From contig CAMGYJ010000011.1 of NCBI GenBank assembly GCA_946122785.1, positions 53,742,449-53,806,448 on the forward strand: a DNA stretch of 64,000 bases, written 5' to 3'. The position numbers were made by a program, and so were the translations under genes. The stretch comes from Linum tenue. Its lineage: Eukaryota > Streptophyta > Magnoliopsida > Malpighiales > Linaceae. Under the pieces are notes generated by a model. That model worked only from the letters and a program-made list of their open reading frames with translations, had not been told where the DNA came from and did not search any database. Positions 11,632 through 20,434 of this stretch are shown in pieces (within the stretch, counting starts at the first letter, position 1; the number at the start of each line of letters is the position of its first letter).

Positions 11632-12850
11632 CCCTGGAGGTTAATGATAATTTTTTATTGCGCATAAAGAAAAAGAATTTTGATAACCAAATTAAACTTT
11701 TTATGACCAAATTGGTAATAAATCAATGAAATATTTTTATGAACAAATTTATTGGTTACCACCCTTAATACTTTTCAAAGTAACTAACATTTTTGGCATA
11801 TAAATATACTAAAATGGTCGCTTAGTAAAAACGAATCTTTCAAACCAAATTAAATTGGCATGACGAAAAGATATTTTCCTAACAAAATTTATTAGTTATC
11901 AAAATTTTATATTCTTCTGTTATGAATAAAAGGATGAGACGTTTTTTAGGTTGATATATTAACCAATTAATTTGGTCAGAATTTGCCTTTGGGCCATTTA
12001 TTATTGCCCCAATTTGTTTCTTACCAACTTTGGTGAACTGCGGCAGGAGAGACGGCAGGAGGGAAGTGAATGGGATCGCTGGGAAAAGATGGAAACGGCG
12101 GTGTCGGAGAACGGCGATGGCAGGGTTTTACTATATAAATTTACATTTTAAAAGATTGTAATGATCAGGAGTGTATTTTCTTGTTTACCAAATACCCTTA
12201 ATCTAATTTTTACCATATATTTAAAATAAGCTGAAATTTTAATAACCAATGATGCAGATGTTGATAGTCATCGTGATTACTCTAAATTGAGTAACCACGC
12301 TAACGCGTTCCGTCAGGTCAACGACATAAGTTAGGAATCCTCTAAAGCCAAAAGAGATTTGAATGTCCTTTCTTTGGAAGATTTTGGTTGGGATCTTTCT
12401 GTGTTTTAGTTTTTTTTTTTAATTTATGAATTAAAACTGCTATTGACTAATGTGAATTGGTATTTGGTTGGTAATATAATGTGACCATTATGATTCAATT
12501 GTTAAAAATGGGCTAAATTGGTTGCATTTCGTCCAAATTAGTAGTCATTTTGAACATTTTATAACCATAAACATTGGTCGGAAATAATTTTTTTGACAAT
12601 AAAAATGGTTATCTTTTAATAAATAAATTGGTTACATTATATACTTTTCACAACCGAAATGACTTTTATATTTAGACTATATGGTTACCATAAACAATTG
12701 GTAATATTTCCGGTTACTTAATGATAATTACATTAGTTATAAAGAATAGTTTTGTAACCAAACTTTTTGGTTTTAAATAATGGCTTTTGTGACTTAATCA
12801 TTTAGTTGGTAAATGAGATATGAATTGGTTGGTTTTCATATTACCCAGGG
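11632..12850. repeat. probable DNA-transposon relic with inverted TTGGTTA-type motif arrays
   Basis: The left part is dense in AACCAAATT/GACCAAATTGGTAA motifs and the right part in TTGGTTAC/AATTGGTTGG, i.e. the same motif mostly inverted, around a GC-richer centre (about 11990-12130). Possible termini are CCCTGGAGGTTAATGAT (11632) and the inverted CCCTGGGTAATATGA (ending 12850). Inverted arrays of a short motif near both ends are typical of subterminal regions of DNA transposons such as CACTA or Mutator types. No target duplication or transposase was found, so the class is open. Confidence 0.4.
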
Positions 12851-12995
12851 AATGATTTGACAAAATTACCCATCCGAAGTATGCGGGCTAAGCAGTACGC
12901 GGGCTGAGGTGGCAAAATATTTTTATTGACATTCCCTTATATTTATTTGTAGATGCACTAACAAGTGGAGTACTAATCAAACAACGATACATCAG

Positions 12996-13292
12996 TTAAG
13001 AATGCCCTTCACCAGGTGCAGGGCCGGACTCGAATGGATACAGGGTTCTGTATAGAATAGTAGAAGTACTCATTTGATTTTCCTCACTACTACGAGTTTC
13101 CAAAGAAAGACTATCAGGGGATTTTTCTTGTTCTTCACCAACTGGGGCAGCTAGCACAACTGATGATATTCCTCCTTGGATTGTCATTTGCGCTTTTGAG
13201 ACAGCTCCACACTGTGAGGCGAACGATAGCACGTAGCTTGCTATAAGGAGGGCACCAAAAATGGTGCTCAAGCTACGCATGTTCATGGTCAT
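12996..13292 (-). CDS. secreted signalling-peptide precursor, PIP/CEP-like (copy 1)
   Basis: Single-exon 98-aa precursor. Three in-frame ATGs lie close together (13292, 13286, 13280); any gives a good hydrophobic signal peptide (FGALLIASYVLSFASQCGA). A variable, acidic central region follows, then the conserved C-terminus TLYPFESGPAPGEGHS. This resembles the SGPSxxGxGH motif of PAMP-induced peptides (PIP/PIPL), but one residue is missing between SGP and GxGH and alanine replaces serine. The shortened spacing also resembles CEP peptides (xSPGxGH). Such peptides are secreted, proteolytically released and proline-hydroxylated, and are perceived by leucine-rich receptor kinases (RLK7 for PIP1). 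Paralogues lie at 14647-14925 and 19303-19569. The frame stays open upstream, but that part is CT-rich leader. A TATA-like ATTTATA (plus strand) lies at 13522-13528. Confidence 0.75.
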   Translation of the reverse strand: MTMNMRSLSTIFGALLIASYVLSFASQCGAVSKAQMTIQGGISSVVLAAPVGEEQEKSPDSLSLETRSSEENQMSTSTILYRTLYPFESGPAPGEGHS

Positions 13293-13539
13293 ATGTGTAT
13301 TTGGTTGGTTTTTTAGACAACTCCAAATGTTTGAGAGGAGATAAAACTTAAAAGCAATGAGAAGAAAATAAGAGAAAAAGATTGTCTTCAACTCGGCGAA
13401 GAAGACTAGTAATTGGGGCAAAGCCAAAAAAAGATAAGTGTGGATAGGAGGAGAAGAAGGAAAAAAAAATGGTTGGAGAATACGAGAAGAAATTAACAAT
13501 GGATCATGTAACTAAGAAGCAATTTATAGCCATTAAGGT

Positions 13540-14040
13540 GGGGAAGTAAAATTCCAGTAAAATCCCTATAAAAATTTTTTTGAAGCAAATCTTCCTATAA
13601 AATAAAATCCCAGTAAAATCTTCCTATATAAAAAAAATTCCAGTCAGATCCAAAGAACCACCCCAACCTAGAAATGATACACAAGTTCAATTTGAATTTT
13701 AGCTGTCAGATAACTCAAACGACATTAATTAGGAAAGTATGAAACTATTTAATTTAAAGATAATGCATGGCATCCACCACTCCATATTTCTCTTTTCCCA
13801 TCTACCCAACTTCACTTTCTCAGAATGGACAAAACGTGAGCACAATAGGCCATAATAGGAAGGAGAACTGGTCCGGTTTGATTTAACACTTTAACATGCA
13901 TGATCGTCTTACTTTGTTAACCATATTTCATTTTGGCCAAAATGAAAACCGAAAAACCGGATTAAATGTTAAATAACCAAGATTAGATCATTTTGATACC
14001 GTTCCGATCCGAAGAACCGTTTTAAAACCAGAATGAAGCA
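13540..14040. repeat. segmental duplication block A (partner of 16235-16608 and 17583-17900)
   Basis: The upstream flank of peptide copy 1 recurs downstream. Shared stretches include GACATTAATTAGGAAAG, GGACAAAACGTGAGCACAAT, AACATGCAT...CGTCTTAC...TTGTTAACCATAT and GTTCCGATCCG. The second copy is split by a retroposon at 16609-17566. Clear but diverged similarity indicates an old duplication of a peptide gene with its flank. Confidence 0.75.
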
Positions 14041-14129
14041 ATTTCCGATTTCCCTTCTCATTTCTGGAAAAAAAATCCCTCTTTCTCATCCGTATTATCT
14101 ATTCCGTCTCCTTTCAGTTCTCTTCCCTC

Positions 14130-14475
14130 TCCAATCCGTCGCGGGGCGGGGCAGGTCAACCCTTGGGTATGGAATTTATATGAAAAAATTAGAAATATTC
14201 GTTATTTTTATTATAAGATCAAGAAAACAAACAATATTATGATAAATGTAGTTAATTTCTTAGAGAAATTGAGGTTTCACTAATTTACAACTTTATTATA
14301 GCTAAAATATGATGTAATAAAAGGAAAATGCTAAGTAATTTGACTAAAATTACATGTAATTTAGTAAAGAACGGGTCGAGAATGGGGCAGAACAGGTCGG
14401 TTCGATGAGAGTACCCATGCCCGCCCCAAAACAGACCAAACAGGTCGGGTAAAACGAGCAGGTCGAAATTGCAAT
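14130..14475. repeat. decayed copy of the hAT-type MITE
   Basis: Similar over its length to the element at 18569-19015: shared GAAATATTCGTTATTTT, AGAAATTGAGGTTT, ACAACTTT, AGCTAAAATATGATGTAATA and ACATGTAATTTAG, ending in GGTCGAAATTGCAATAA. The 5' terminus is degraded and no target duplication survives, so it is an older insertion than its relative. Confidence 0.65.
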
Positions 14476-14646
14476 AAATAAACCATGCATGCTCTTAATT
14501 ACCAAACATTTCCCCCTCTCATCCAAGGAAAAATATAACAACGAGTTGAGCAACTACTGTACATACATAGTTTTATTCCTCCATGAACATATGCATGCAT
14601 GTCTCGAATCATGGAGTACAAATCAAATGACACATACAAATTCTAG

Positions 14647-14925
14647 TTAACGATAATGTCCTTCACCACGAGGAGAAGGGCCAGACTTGGTTGGTATAAG
14701 GGTTCTGTATAAAACAAAAGTATCAGACGACAGTCTTTTTCCTTCATGGATACGAGCGGGTTTCTGTCCTCCAGCTATTTGAGCCATTGAAGTAGTAGTA
14801 GTAGTAGAAACCTTGTTCTCGAGTAGCAGTACTGACGATCGTGCTCCGCACAGTGTGGCAAATAACAATACACAGCTCGCGATGAAGAGGGCACTAAGGA
14901 AGCTGTTCAAGTTATACGAATTCAT
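14647..14925 (-). CDS. secreted signalling-peptide precursor, PIP-like (copy 2)
   Basis: Single-exon 92-aa precursor starting MNSYNLNSF, with signal peptide core LSALFIASCVLLFATLCGA and mature-peptide region at the C-terminus, TLIPTKSGPSPRGEGHYR. SGPSPRGEGH fits the canonical PIP/PIPL motif SGPSxxGxGH exactly. After the signal peptide it shares VLLLENKVSTT with copy 3 (LLLENKVSTP), so the two are close paralogues. The CT-rich leader carries (GAA)n on the plus strand. A TATA-like CTATTTATTC (minus strand) sits near 15030-15041, about 110 bp upstream of the ATG. Family knowledge: PIP peptides amplify immunity and modulate root and stress responses through RLK7. Function here is inferred from the motif only. 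Confidence 0.82.
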   Translation of the reverse strand: MNSYNLNSFLSALFIASCVLLFATLCGARSSVLLLENKVSTTTTTSMAQIAGGQKPARIHEGKRLSSDTFVLYRTLIPTKSGPSPRGEGHYR

Positions 14926-15149
14926 GGTGACAGGGAGAGAATAGAGAGAAGAAGAAGAAGAAGGAAATGGCAGCCTAAGAGGTTGAAGAAAGAGGGTAAA
15001 AGCACTGAGAAAGGAAACGAGAGAGATTGAGAATAAATAGAAGAAGGGATTGGGAAGAAGTGAGAAAGAAGGCCGTGGAGAAGAAGAAGACGACGAAGTA
15101 GGTGGCGAGATTTATTAAATGATAATATGCTTAAGTCAACAAACAAACT

Positions 15150-16130
15150 ATTTAATTTAAGATCTCTCTCCCGCTAACCTTTTTGTCTCTTAAAAAGGAG
15201 GCATATACAAAGGAAAAGGTTATAGTGCTAGCATTCAATTTATTGTCATGGTGTTAACATTAGATTTGGCTATTAGAAACATTTCGTTTTGATAATTTTT
15301 ATTTTTTATTTTAAGGAGTTAATTATAATTAATTCTGGTGATTTTTAAAGAGAGGGACATACTTGTCACTATGAAAATTTATGGGGTACACGTGTATGGT
15401 TTTGTTGATTTATTTTGCGTCCCGTGCTTCACCATGGTATCATGAACATACTAGAAACACAACAAATCACACTACAAATAACGTAAAGTAGATAAGAAAG
15501 TTTATAAAGCAGACCATATTCTCACCACGACACACATTATAAAGTATAACAGAAAACTCGAAGCGGACCATAGATTTTCTAAAACGTACCAGAAATCTCA
15601 TAAAGCATATCACAAGTTTTCTGAAACAGACACAAGTTCCCTGAACATAAGTAATTTATCTATAAATAAGTGTGTATTCTGTGTGCATGTATTTGAAATG
15701 TCTACATTTGAAATATAAGTAATTTAAATTACTTTTTGGACATTCCTTTCTAACTTCTCAATATTTTAATGTTTATGTTTCTTTTTTTAAATTTGACTTT
15801 CTTCTCGCCGAACATAGCAAATTTTGGGAAAACATACTTTATTACATGAATGTTTTTTTTTTTTTTACAATTAATTACCTAAACATTAGTACATTTCACT
15901 TCAAAATATGTCTTACCAATTAAAATTGAATTGAATGTTCTTATTGAATTATGGATCTCTTCCATGCTTTTTCGACATTCCTAAGATATCAACTACATAC
16001 TTTGTAGCGATGTATTTGTCGTCATTTACTTCAAACTTTAATGCGTATATAAAATAAACCATGCGAGTATGTTTGTACTAGAAATAGCTAGATGATCCCT
16101 GGTTGCATAATTATTCATATATACGTACAC
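15150..16130. other. intergenic, AT-rich, no gene seen
   Basis: Only AT-rich sequence and short repeats between the leader of peptide copy 2 and the decayed copy at 16135. No coding frame. Confidence 0.55.
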
Positions 16131-16134
16131 GAAC

Positions 16135-16235
16135 TATGGACCAGACTCGAATGGAGGATTCTGCGTAAAATAGCAGTATACAGTCTATTTTCCTCACTAC
16201 TACGAGTTTTCAAAGAAAGATTATCGAGAAATCTG
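16135..16235 (-). pseudogene. decayed fragment of a PIP/CEP-like precursor (copy 4)
   Basis: About 100 bp match the 3' half of copy 1: GACTCGAATGGA, GGATTCTGCGTA, TTTTCCTCACTACTACGAGT and CAAAGAAAGA appear in the same order as in 13026-13115. The stop-proximal motif region is deleted and changed (no GPAPGEGH codons remain), and no signal-peptide exon follows. It continues into the duplicated flank, so it is the remains of a duplicated gene. Confidence 0.7.
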
Positions 16236-17900
16236 AAGTAAAATTCCAATCAAATCCAAATATCCACACCAATCCAAAAACAATAAATGATACATAGGTT
16301 CAGTTTTGAATCTGAACTAAAGATAAATTAAAATTAAATGACATTAATTAGGAAAGAAGAAACAATTTAATTTCAGATACTGCATGGCACCCACCACTTC
16401 ACATTTCTCTCATTCTCCCATGCACCCAACTTCTCTTTCTCTCTCTAACAAAATGGACAAAACGTGAGCACAATAGGCCATAGGGAGGAGAATCGGTCCG
16501 GTTCGGTTTAACATGCATTTACGTCTTACCTTGTTAACCATATTGCATTTTAGCCAAAATCAAAACCGAAAAATGGATTAAATGCTATAACTGAGATCAT
16601 ATCATTTTTTTAACAATCTATGAAATTACTAAGTTCAGCATCACGTCTCTCCTCTTTTGTTCACTCTGCCTTCTCTCTAGAGGCTCCCTCTCATTATGAG
16701 TTTGGGGGCTGCTGCCGGCATTTCTCCGACGACCGGCGGCAGCCCTCCACCCCTTCTTTTCGTTGTTTTTCTTCTGTTGATTCCTGCTTTTTTTCTTCTT
16801 TCAACGCCTTTTGATTTTCTTTTGCCTTTGGGCTCGGTTTTTGCCTGTGTTGGGTGGTTGTCTTCCCCGTTGTTGGGTTCCTCTTCTTCCCCTGTGTTGG
16901 GATGGTTCTTTTGCCCTCCGATCTGTTGGCTCAGATTTGGAGATGATGGTCTGATCTAAGAAGCGATGGAGGCCGAATTTGTTTCAGATCTGGCTTGTCT
17001 TTTCCTCTCCTCTCTCTAGTCTACCTCCTTGTCTCACCTTGCAGATCTAGGTGTTTCGGAGATGCAGCCTTTGGCGTCGGACTCAGGGTGGAGAGCTTGA
17101 AGACAAAAGTCCTTCTTCCTCTAGTGCTTTCGTCGGCGACCGGTCGTCTTTTGTGGTCCTCTAGTCCTGTTCGGTGGGCGACAATGACGACTGGCCCGGG
17201 GTGGGATGGTGGAGATCTCTCTTCCTCGTCCTTCCATCCGGGTTTAGCGGAAAGGGTTCCTCGGAGTTGGAGCGCGGCGGCGGTTGCTGGTGGCGGCGGT
17301 GGTGCTGGGTGGCGCGACGGCTGCGGCGAGGGTGTCTTTTGGCTGCGGCGATGGAGGCTTCAGAGGAGGCAGATGGAGCAACTAGGGTTTGGAAAACCTC
17401 ACTTGTTGTTGGGTCCGGGTCTGGGCCCGATTGGGTGCCGGCCCATTTGTGTTTTTTGGGCCTTTTGTTTGGTTTTCTGATTCTTGTTGTTTTTTTCTGC
17501 TTGTGCTTTTCCATATGGGCTTGGCCCGATCGCTTTCTTAATGAACAACTCTTTCAAAAAAAAAAAGAGATCATATCATTTTGATCCAGTTCCGATCCGG
17601 CAAATTGTGTTAAATCGGAAGGAAGCAATTTCCAATTTCCCATCTTATTTTTGTAAAAAAAAAAAACAATGGGCCATAGGGAGAAGAATGGGTCAGGTTC
17701 GGGTTAACATGCATTAACGTCTTACCTTGTTAACCATATTGTACCATTTTGGCCAAAATGACGACCGACAATAAACTAAATGCTATAACCGAGATCATAC
17801 CATTTTGATCTAGTTCCGATCCGATGAATTGTGTTAAATCGAAAGGATGTAATTTCTTATTTCCTTATCTATTCCGTCTCCTTTCAGTCTCCTCTGATCT
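16235..17900. repeat. segmental duplication block A', interrupted by a retroposon
   Basis: Positions 16235-16608 repeat the flank of peptide copy 1 (see 13540-14040). After the inserted element (16609-17566) the similarity resumes with GATCCAGTTCCGATCCG, and a further tandem copy of the same block follows (about 17660-17880: AACATGCATTAACGTCTTAC, TTGGCCAAAATGACGACCGA, GTTCCGATCCGATGAATTG). So at least three versions of this flank exist in 4 kb. Confidence 0.7.
16609..17566 (+). mobile_element. poly(A) retroposon with 16-bp target-site duplication
   Basis: A 958-bp insert ending in a run of 11 A (17556-17566), preceded by AATGAACAACTCTTTC, resembling plant LINE/SINE 3' tails. It is flanked by a perfect 16-bp direct repeat GAGATCATATCATTTT (16593-16608 and 17567-17582). 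These are the hallmarks of target-primed reverse transcription. The surrounding duplicated block shows the empty-site sequence at 13990-14010. Frames inside (for instance at 16995-17480) have Phe/Leu/Ser-rich composition without domains, so it is either a 5'-truncated LINE, a non-autonomous derivative or a processed transcript. Confidence 0.82.
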
Positions 17901-18568
17901 TTCTCGCTCCTTCATCCGAAGAGACTGCAACCTGAATTCGTTTCGATTCTCATCGTCACTAGAAACTAGTTGATCGATATGAAAGTGTCTCATATGAAAT
18001 CAACTATCTCTCTAAACACACTCTGATCTGCGCATATCCCGAAAATATGTCTCCTTTTCTCTAAAAAAAGAAAAGAAGATCACCGACCAGGCGACTACAC
18101 CAATGCAAATGACTAGTGTTGCATCCTCGAAGCATATCCACACAGACGAACGATCATATACCCATTAGGGTTTCGAATCCTCTAGGTTACAAATACAATA
18201 CCTGTCCTAGGAAAAGAAGCAAATTAACTTTCAACTCTTCCATGATAGAGTCATGGGTGCTGTCTCTATGGTCACTAGTAAACTAACATGTGAAGAGTTT
18301 TATGTTATGTGTTTATTCCTAGTTTATCGTTTTTGTTGTTAATGAAAATCGTTGATAGGACGAGGACTAGTAAAAATTATAATGACATGGTGTTATCACC
18401 GTATCTCCTCTTCAAAGTATCGATCTAGCATATTAAAATACTCGCAAGTACGTAATTTTCATATTAAATAAAGCGAAAACCAACCATGTGTTCCTCTTTT
18501 TTACAGTCCACATAACCATGGATGCATCATGCATGCTGTTTAGATTCCCTGAACACTTTCCCTCTCAC

Positions 18569-19015
18569 TAGGAATGAAAATAGGCAGGTCCGGGGCGGGA
18601 ATCTCAATACCCATACCCGTTCCGTAGCAGGTCGGGTAATTTATCATAGGGCGCGTGTTGGGGCAGGGCGACCCAATGCGTATGTAATTTATGCAAAAAA
18701 AATTTAGAAATATTCGTTATTTTCATGAAAAGAACAAGAAATAAAGCATTATATGATAAAATGTAATTAAGTTATTGGAGAAATTGAGGTTTTTACTTAT
18801 TTACAACTTTCTTGTAGCTAAAATATGATGTAATAAGAGGAAACTCCTAAGTAATTTTACTAAGATTACATGTAATTTAGGCAGGAACGTGTCAAGAATG
18901 AGGCAGGTCGGGACAGGTCGGGTCGATGAGAGGTACCCCATACCCGACCCAATCCGTCCCTACCCTCAGACAAAACAGGTCAGGTAAATCGGGTCAGGTC
19001 GAAATTGCCATCCTA
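18569..19015. mobile_element. hAT-type MITE, 447 bp
   Basis: Imperfect terminal inverted repeats: left TAGGAATGAAAATAGGCAGG, right (complement) TAGGATGGCAATTTCGACCTG-like. A perfect 8-bp target duplication CCTCTCAC (18561-18568 and 19016-19023) is the length expected for hAT insertions. The interior lacks coding capacity; its ends are rich in GGTCGGG/CCCGACC. A degraded relative is at 14130-14475. Confidence 0.82.
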
Positions 19016-19302
19016 CCTCTCACTCTACGGTAGCTCCATAGCTAGCTTGAGGTTAATTATATTTAGTTTTACAGATCCATCTTTTTTTCCCGTGCCAATT
19101 AGTTGATATAGTCGCAGAACTGATTTGGAAGTACCTTCATCTTTACCAAACATGCAGTACGTACGTGTAAATAGATCGCTTGAGCAACTGTACACAGTAC
19201 ATAGTTTTATTCCTCCATGTATATTTCTTTAACCATGCATGGAGTACAATCAACCATATGATACGGTTCAGCTGCAAAATGACGACACATTTAAACTACT
19301 AC

Positions 19303-19569
19303 TCAATGATTTCCTTTACCAGGAGGAGGAGGAGGAGGAGAGTGATGTCCTTCACCAGGAGAAGGGCCAGAAGCGGTTGGTCTAAAGGTTCTGTTTAAAA
19401 CAGAAGTATGATAAACTCCTGAATTTGTTATTTGAGCTTTTGAAGGAGTAGAAACCTTGTTCTCGAGTAGCAATGAACGAGCTCCACAAACTGTGGTGAA
19501 TATTAATAGTACACAGCTCGCGATGAGGAGGGTATTACTAAGGAAACTGCTCGAGTTGTGCGAATTCAT
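19303..19569 (-). CDS. secreted signalling-peptide precursor, PIP/CEP hybrid motif (copy 3)
   Basis: Single-exon 88-aa precursor starting MNSHNSSSF, with signal peptide core NTLLIASCVLLIFTTVCGA. The C-terminal segment is TFRPTASGPSPGEGH followed by a Pro-rich tail HSPPPPPPGKGNH. The 15-residue segment aligns without gaps to the CEP peptide consensus (FRPT, then G, SPG, GH) while retaining SGPS of PIP peptides. In most PIP/CEP precursors the motif is followed by few or no residues; here 13 follow, so processing after GH would be needed. The 5' leader contains CT-rich/(GAA)n repeats; a TATATA box (minus CTATATATTC) lies at about 19692-19703. The longer upstream-open frame is leader, as judged by conservation of the MNS start in copy 2. 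Confidence 0.78.
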   Translation of the reverse strand: MNSHNSSSFLSNTLLIASCVLLIFTTVCGARSLLLENKVSTPSKAQITNSGVYHTSVLNRTFRPTASGPSPGEGHHSPPPPPPGKGNH

Positions 19570-19934
19570 GGTGATGGGAGAGAGAATGGAGAAGAAGAGG
19601 ATTGGAAGAAGAAGAAGAAGAAGAAAAGGGAAGCCGAAGAGGTTGAAGAAAGTGAGGGTGAATATACAGAGAAGAAAACGAGAGAGGTTGAGAATATATA
19701 GAAGAAGGGATTGGGAAGAAGTTAGGAAAAAGGGTTGTGGAGAAGAAGAAGAAGAAGATGACAAAGAAGGTGGCGGATTTATTAAATGACCATACTTAAG
19801 TCAAGAAACAAACTATTTAATTTGAGATATCTTCCATTAAACCCACAGTTCTCTCTCTTCCCACTCACCCTTTCCATCTTAAAAAGACAACTTAATACAG
19901 ATCCAACAAGCCATACAAATCTAACAATAAGTGC

Positions 19935-20198
19935 TTATTCCGTCTCTGGCGGAACGATCGGAATATGAAAGAGAATCGCACGTGTGTAAGTTCTAAAACG
20001 TGAAGATATTTTGCGTTCAACTAATTCGTTCCGTTGAGACGACATTCCAGAACAAGAATGTTGTGCTAGAGTAGTACCACGAGATTTATAGAAAGCAACC
20101 AACTCATCTTTTGCTAAACTCCCCCGGGATCTAAATGAATGATCTTGATTGTTCTCCCAAATTGAGTTTGAATCATTTGGAAAAACTATTTGCCACAT
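19935..20198 (-). pseudogene. decayed Ty1/copia integrase fragment
   Basis: The frame includes VAFYKSRGTTLAQHSCSG, MSSQRNELVERK and IPIVPPE, matching in order the plant copia integrase segment of the form FYxxxGxxxQxSCPxTPQQNGVxERKxRHI...PPxxW, with key residues altered (QQNG became SQRN). It sits just upstream of the unrelated intact copia element and runs on the opposite strand, so it is an older relic. Confidence 0.6.
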
Positions 20199-20236
20199 TC
20201 AATAAGTTCAGACTTTTGTCGATCGTATGAAATAAA

Positions 20237-20369
20237 TATTAGGGAGAAATCCTAGGTTGTATAGGATTTGTATTCGTTGTCCTTCTCCCTCTTGTATTCT
20301 GTCTCTCTGTACTTGTATAAATATACACTCTTACATAATGAAATACACACAAGGTTGAAATCCCTTACA
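20237..20369 (+). repeat. 5' LTR of copia element
   Basis: 133 bp, begins TATTAGGGAGAAATCC and ends GAAATCCCTTACA. Contains a TATA-like TATAAATATACA near 20316 and AATGAAATACAC downstream. Identical to 24595-24727. Confidence 0.95.
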
Positions 20370-20381
20370 TGGTATCAGAGC
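20370..20381 (+). other. primer-binding site
   Basis: TGGTATCAGAGC immediately after the 5' LTR, complementary to the 3' end of plant initiator tRNA-Met, as in most plant copia elements. Confidence 0.95.
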
Positions 20382-20434
20382 ACCGTTCCAAACCCTAAAT
20401 TTTTTCGTTCTTGTTGGCTGGCTAGCCCTTCGCC

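Noticed and set aside
13293..13499. Longer N-terminal extension of peptide copy 1 (to 167 aa)
   Set aside because: The extension is hydrophobic leader sequence translated from CT-rich 5' UTR; the paralogues start at MNS and the signal peptide begins at the later ATGs.
16995..17584. Overlapping frames of 136-161 codons as genes
   Set aside because: They lie inside the poly(A) retroposon, in several frames, and lack domains.
19935..20198. Organellar DNA insertion
   Set aside because: First suspected, but the reading frame matches decayed copia integrase, not a plastid or mitochondrial gene.
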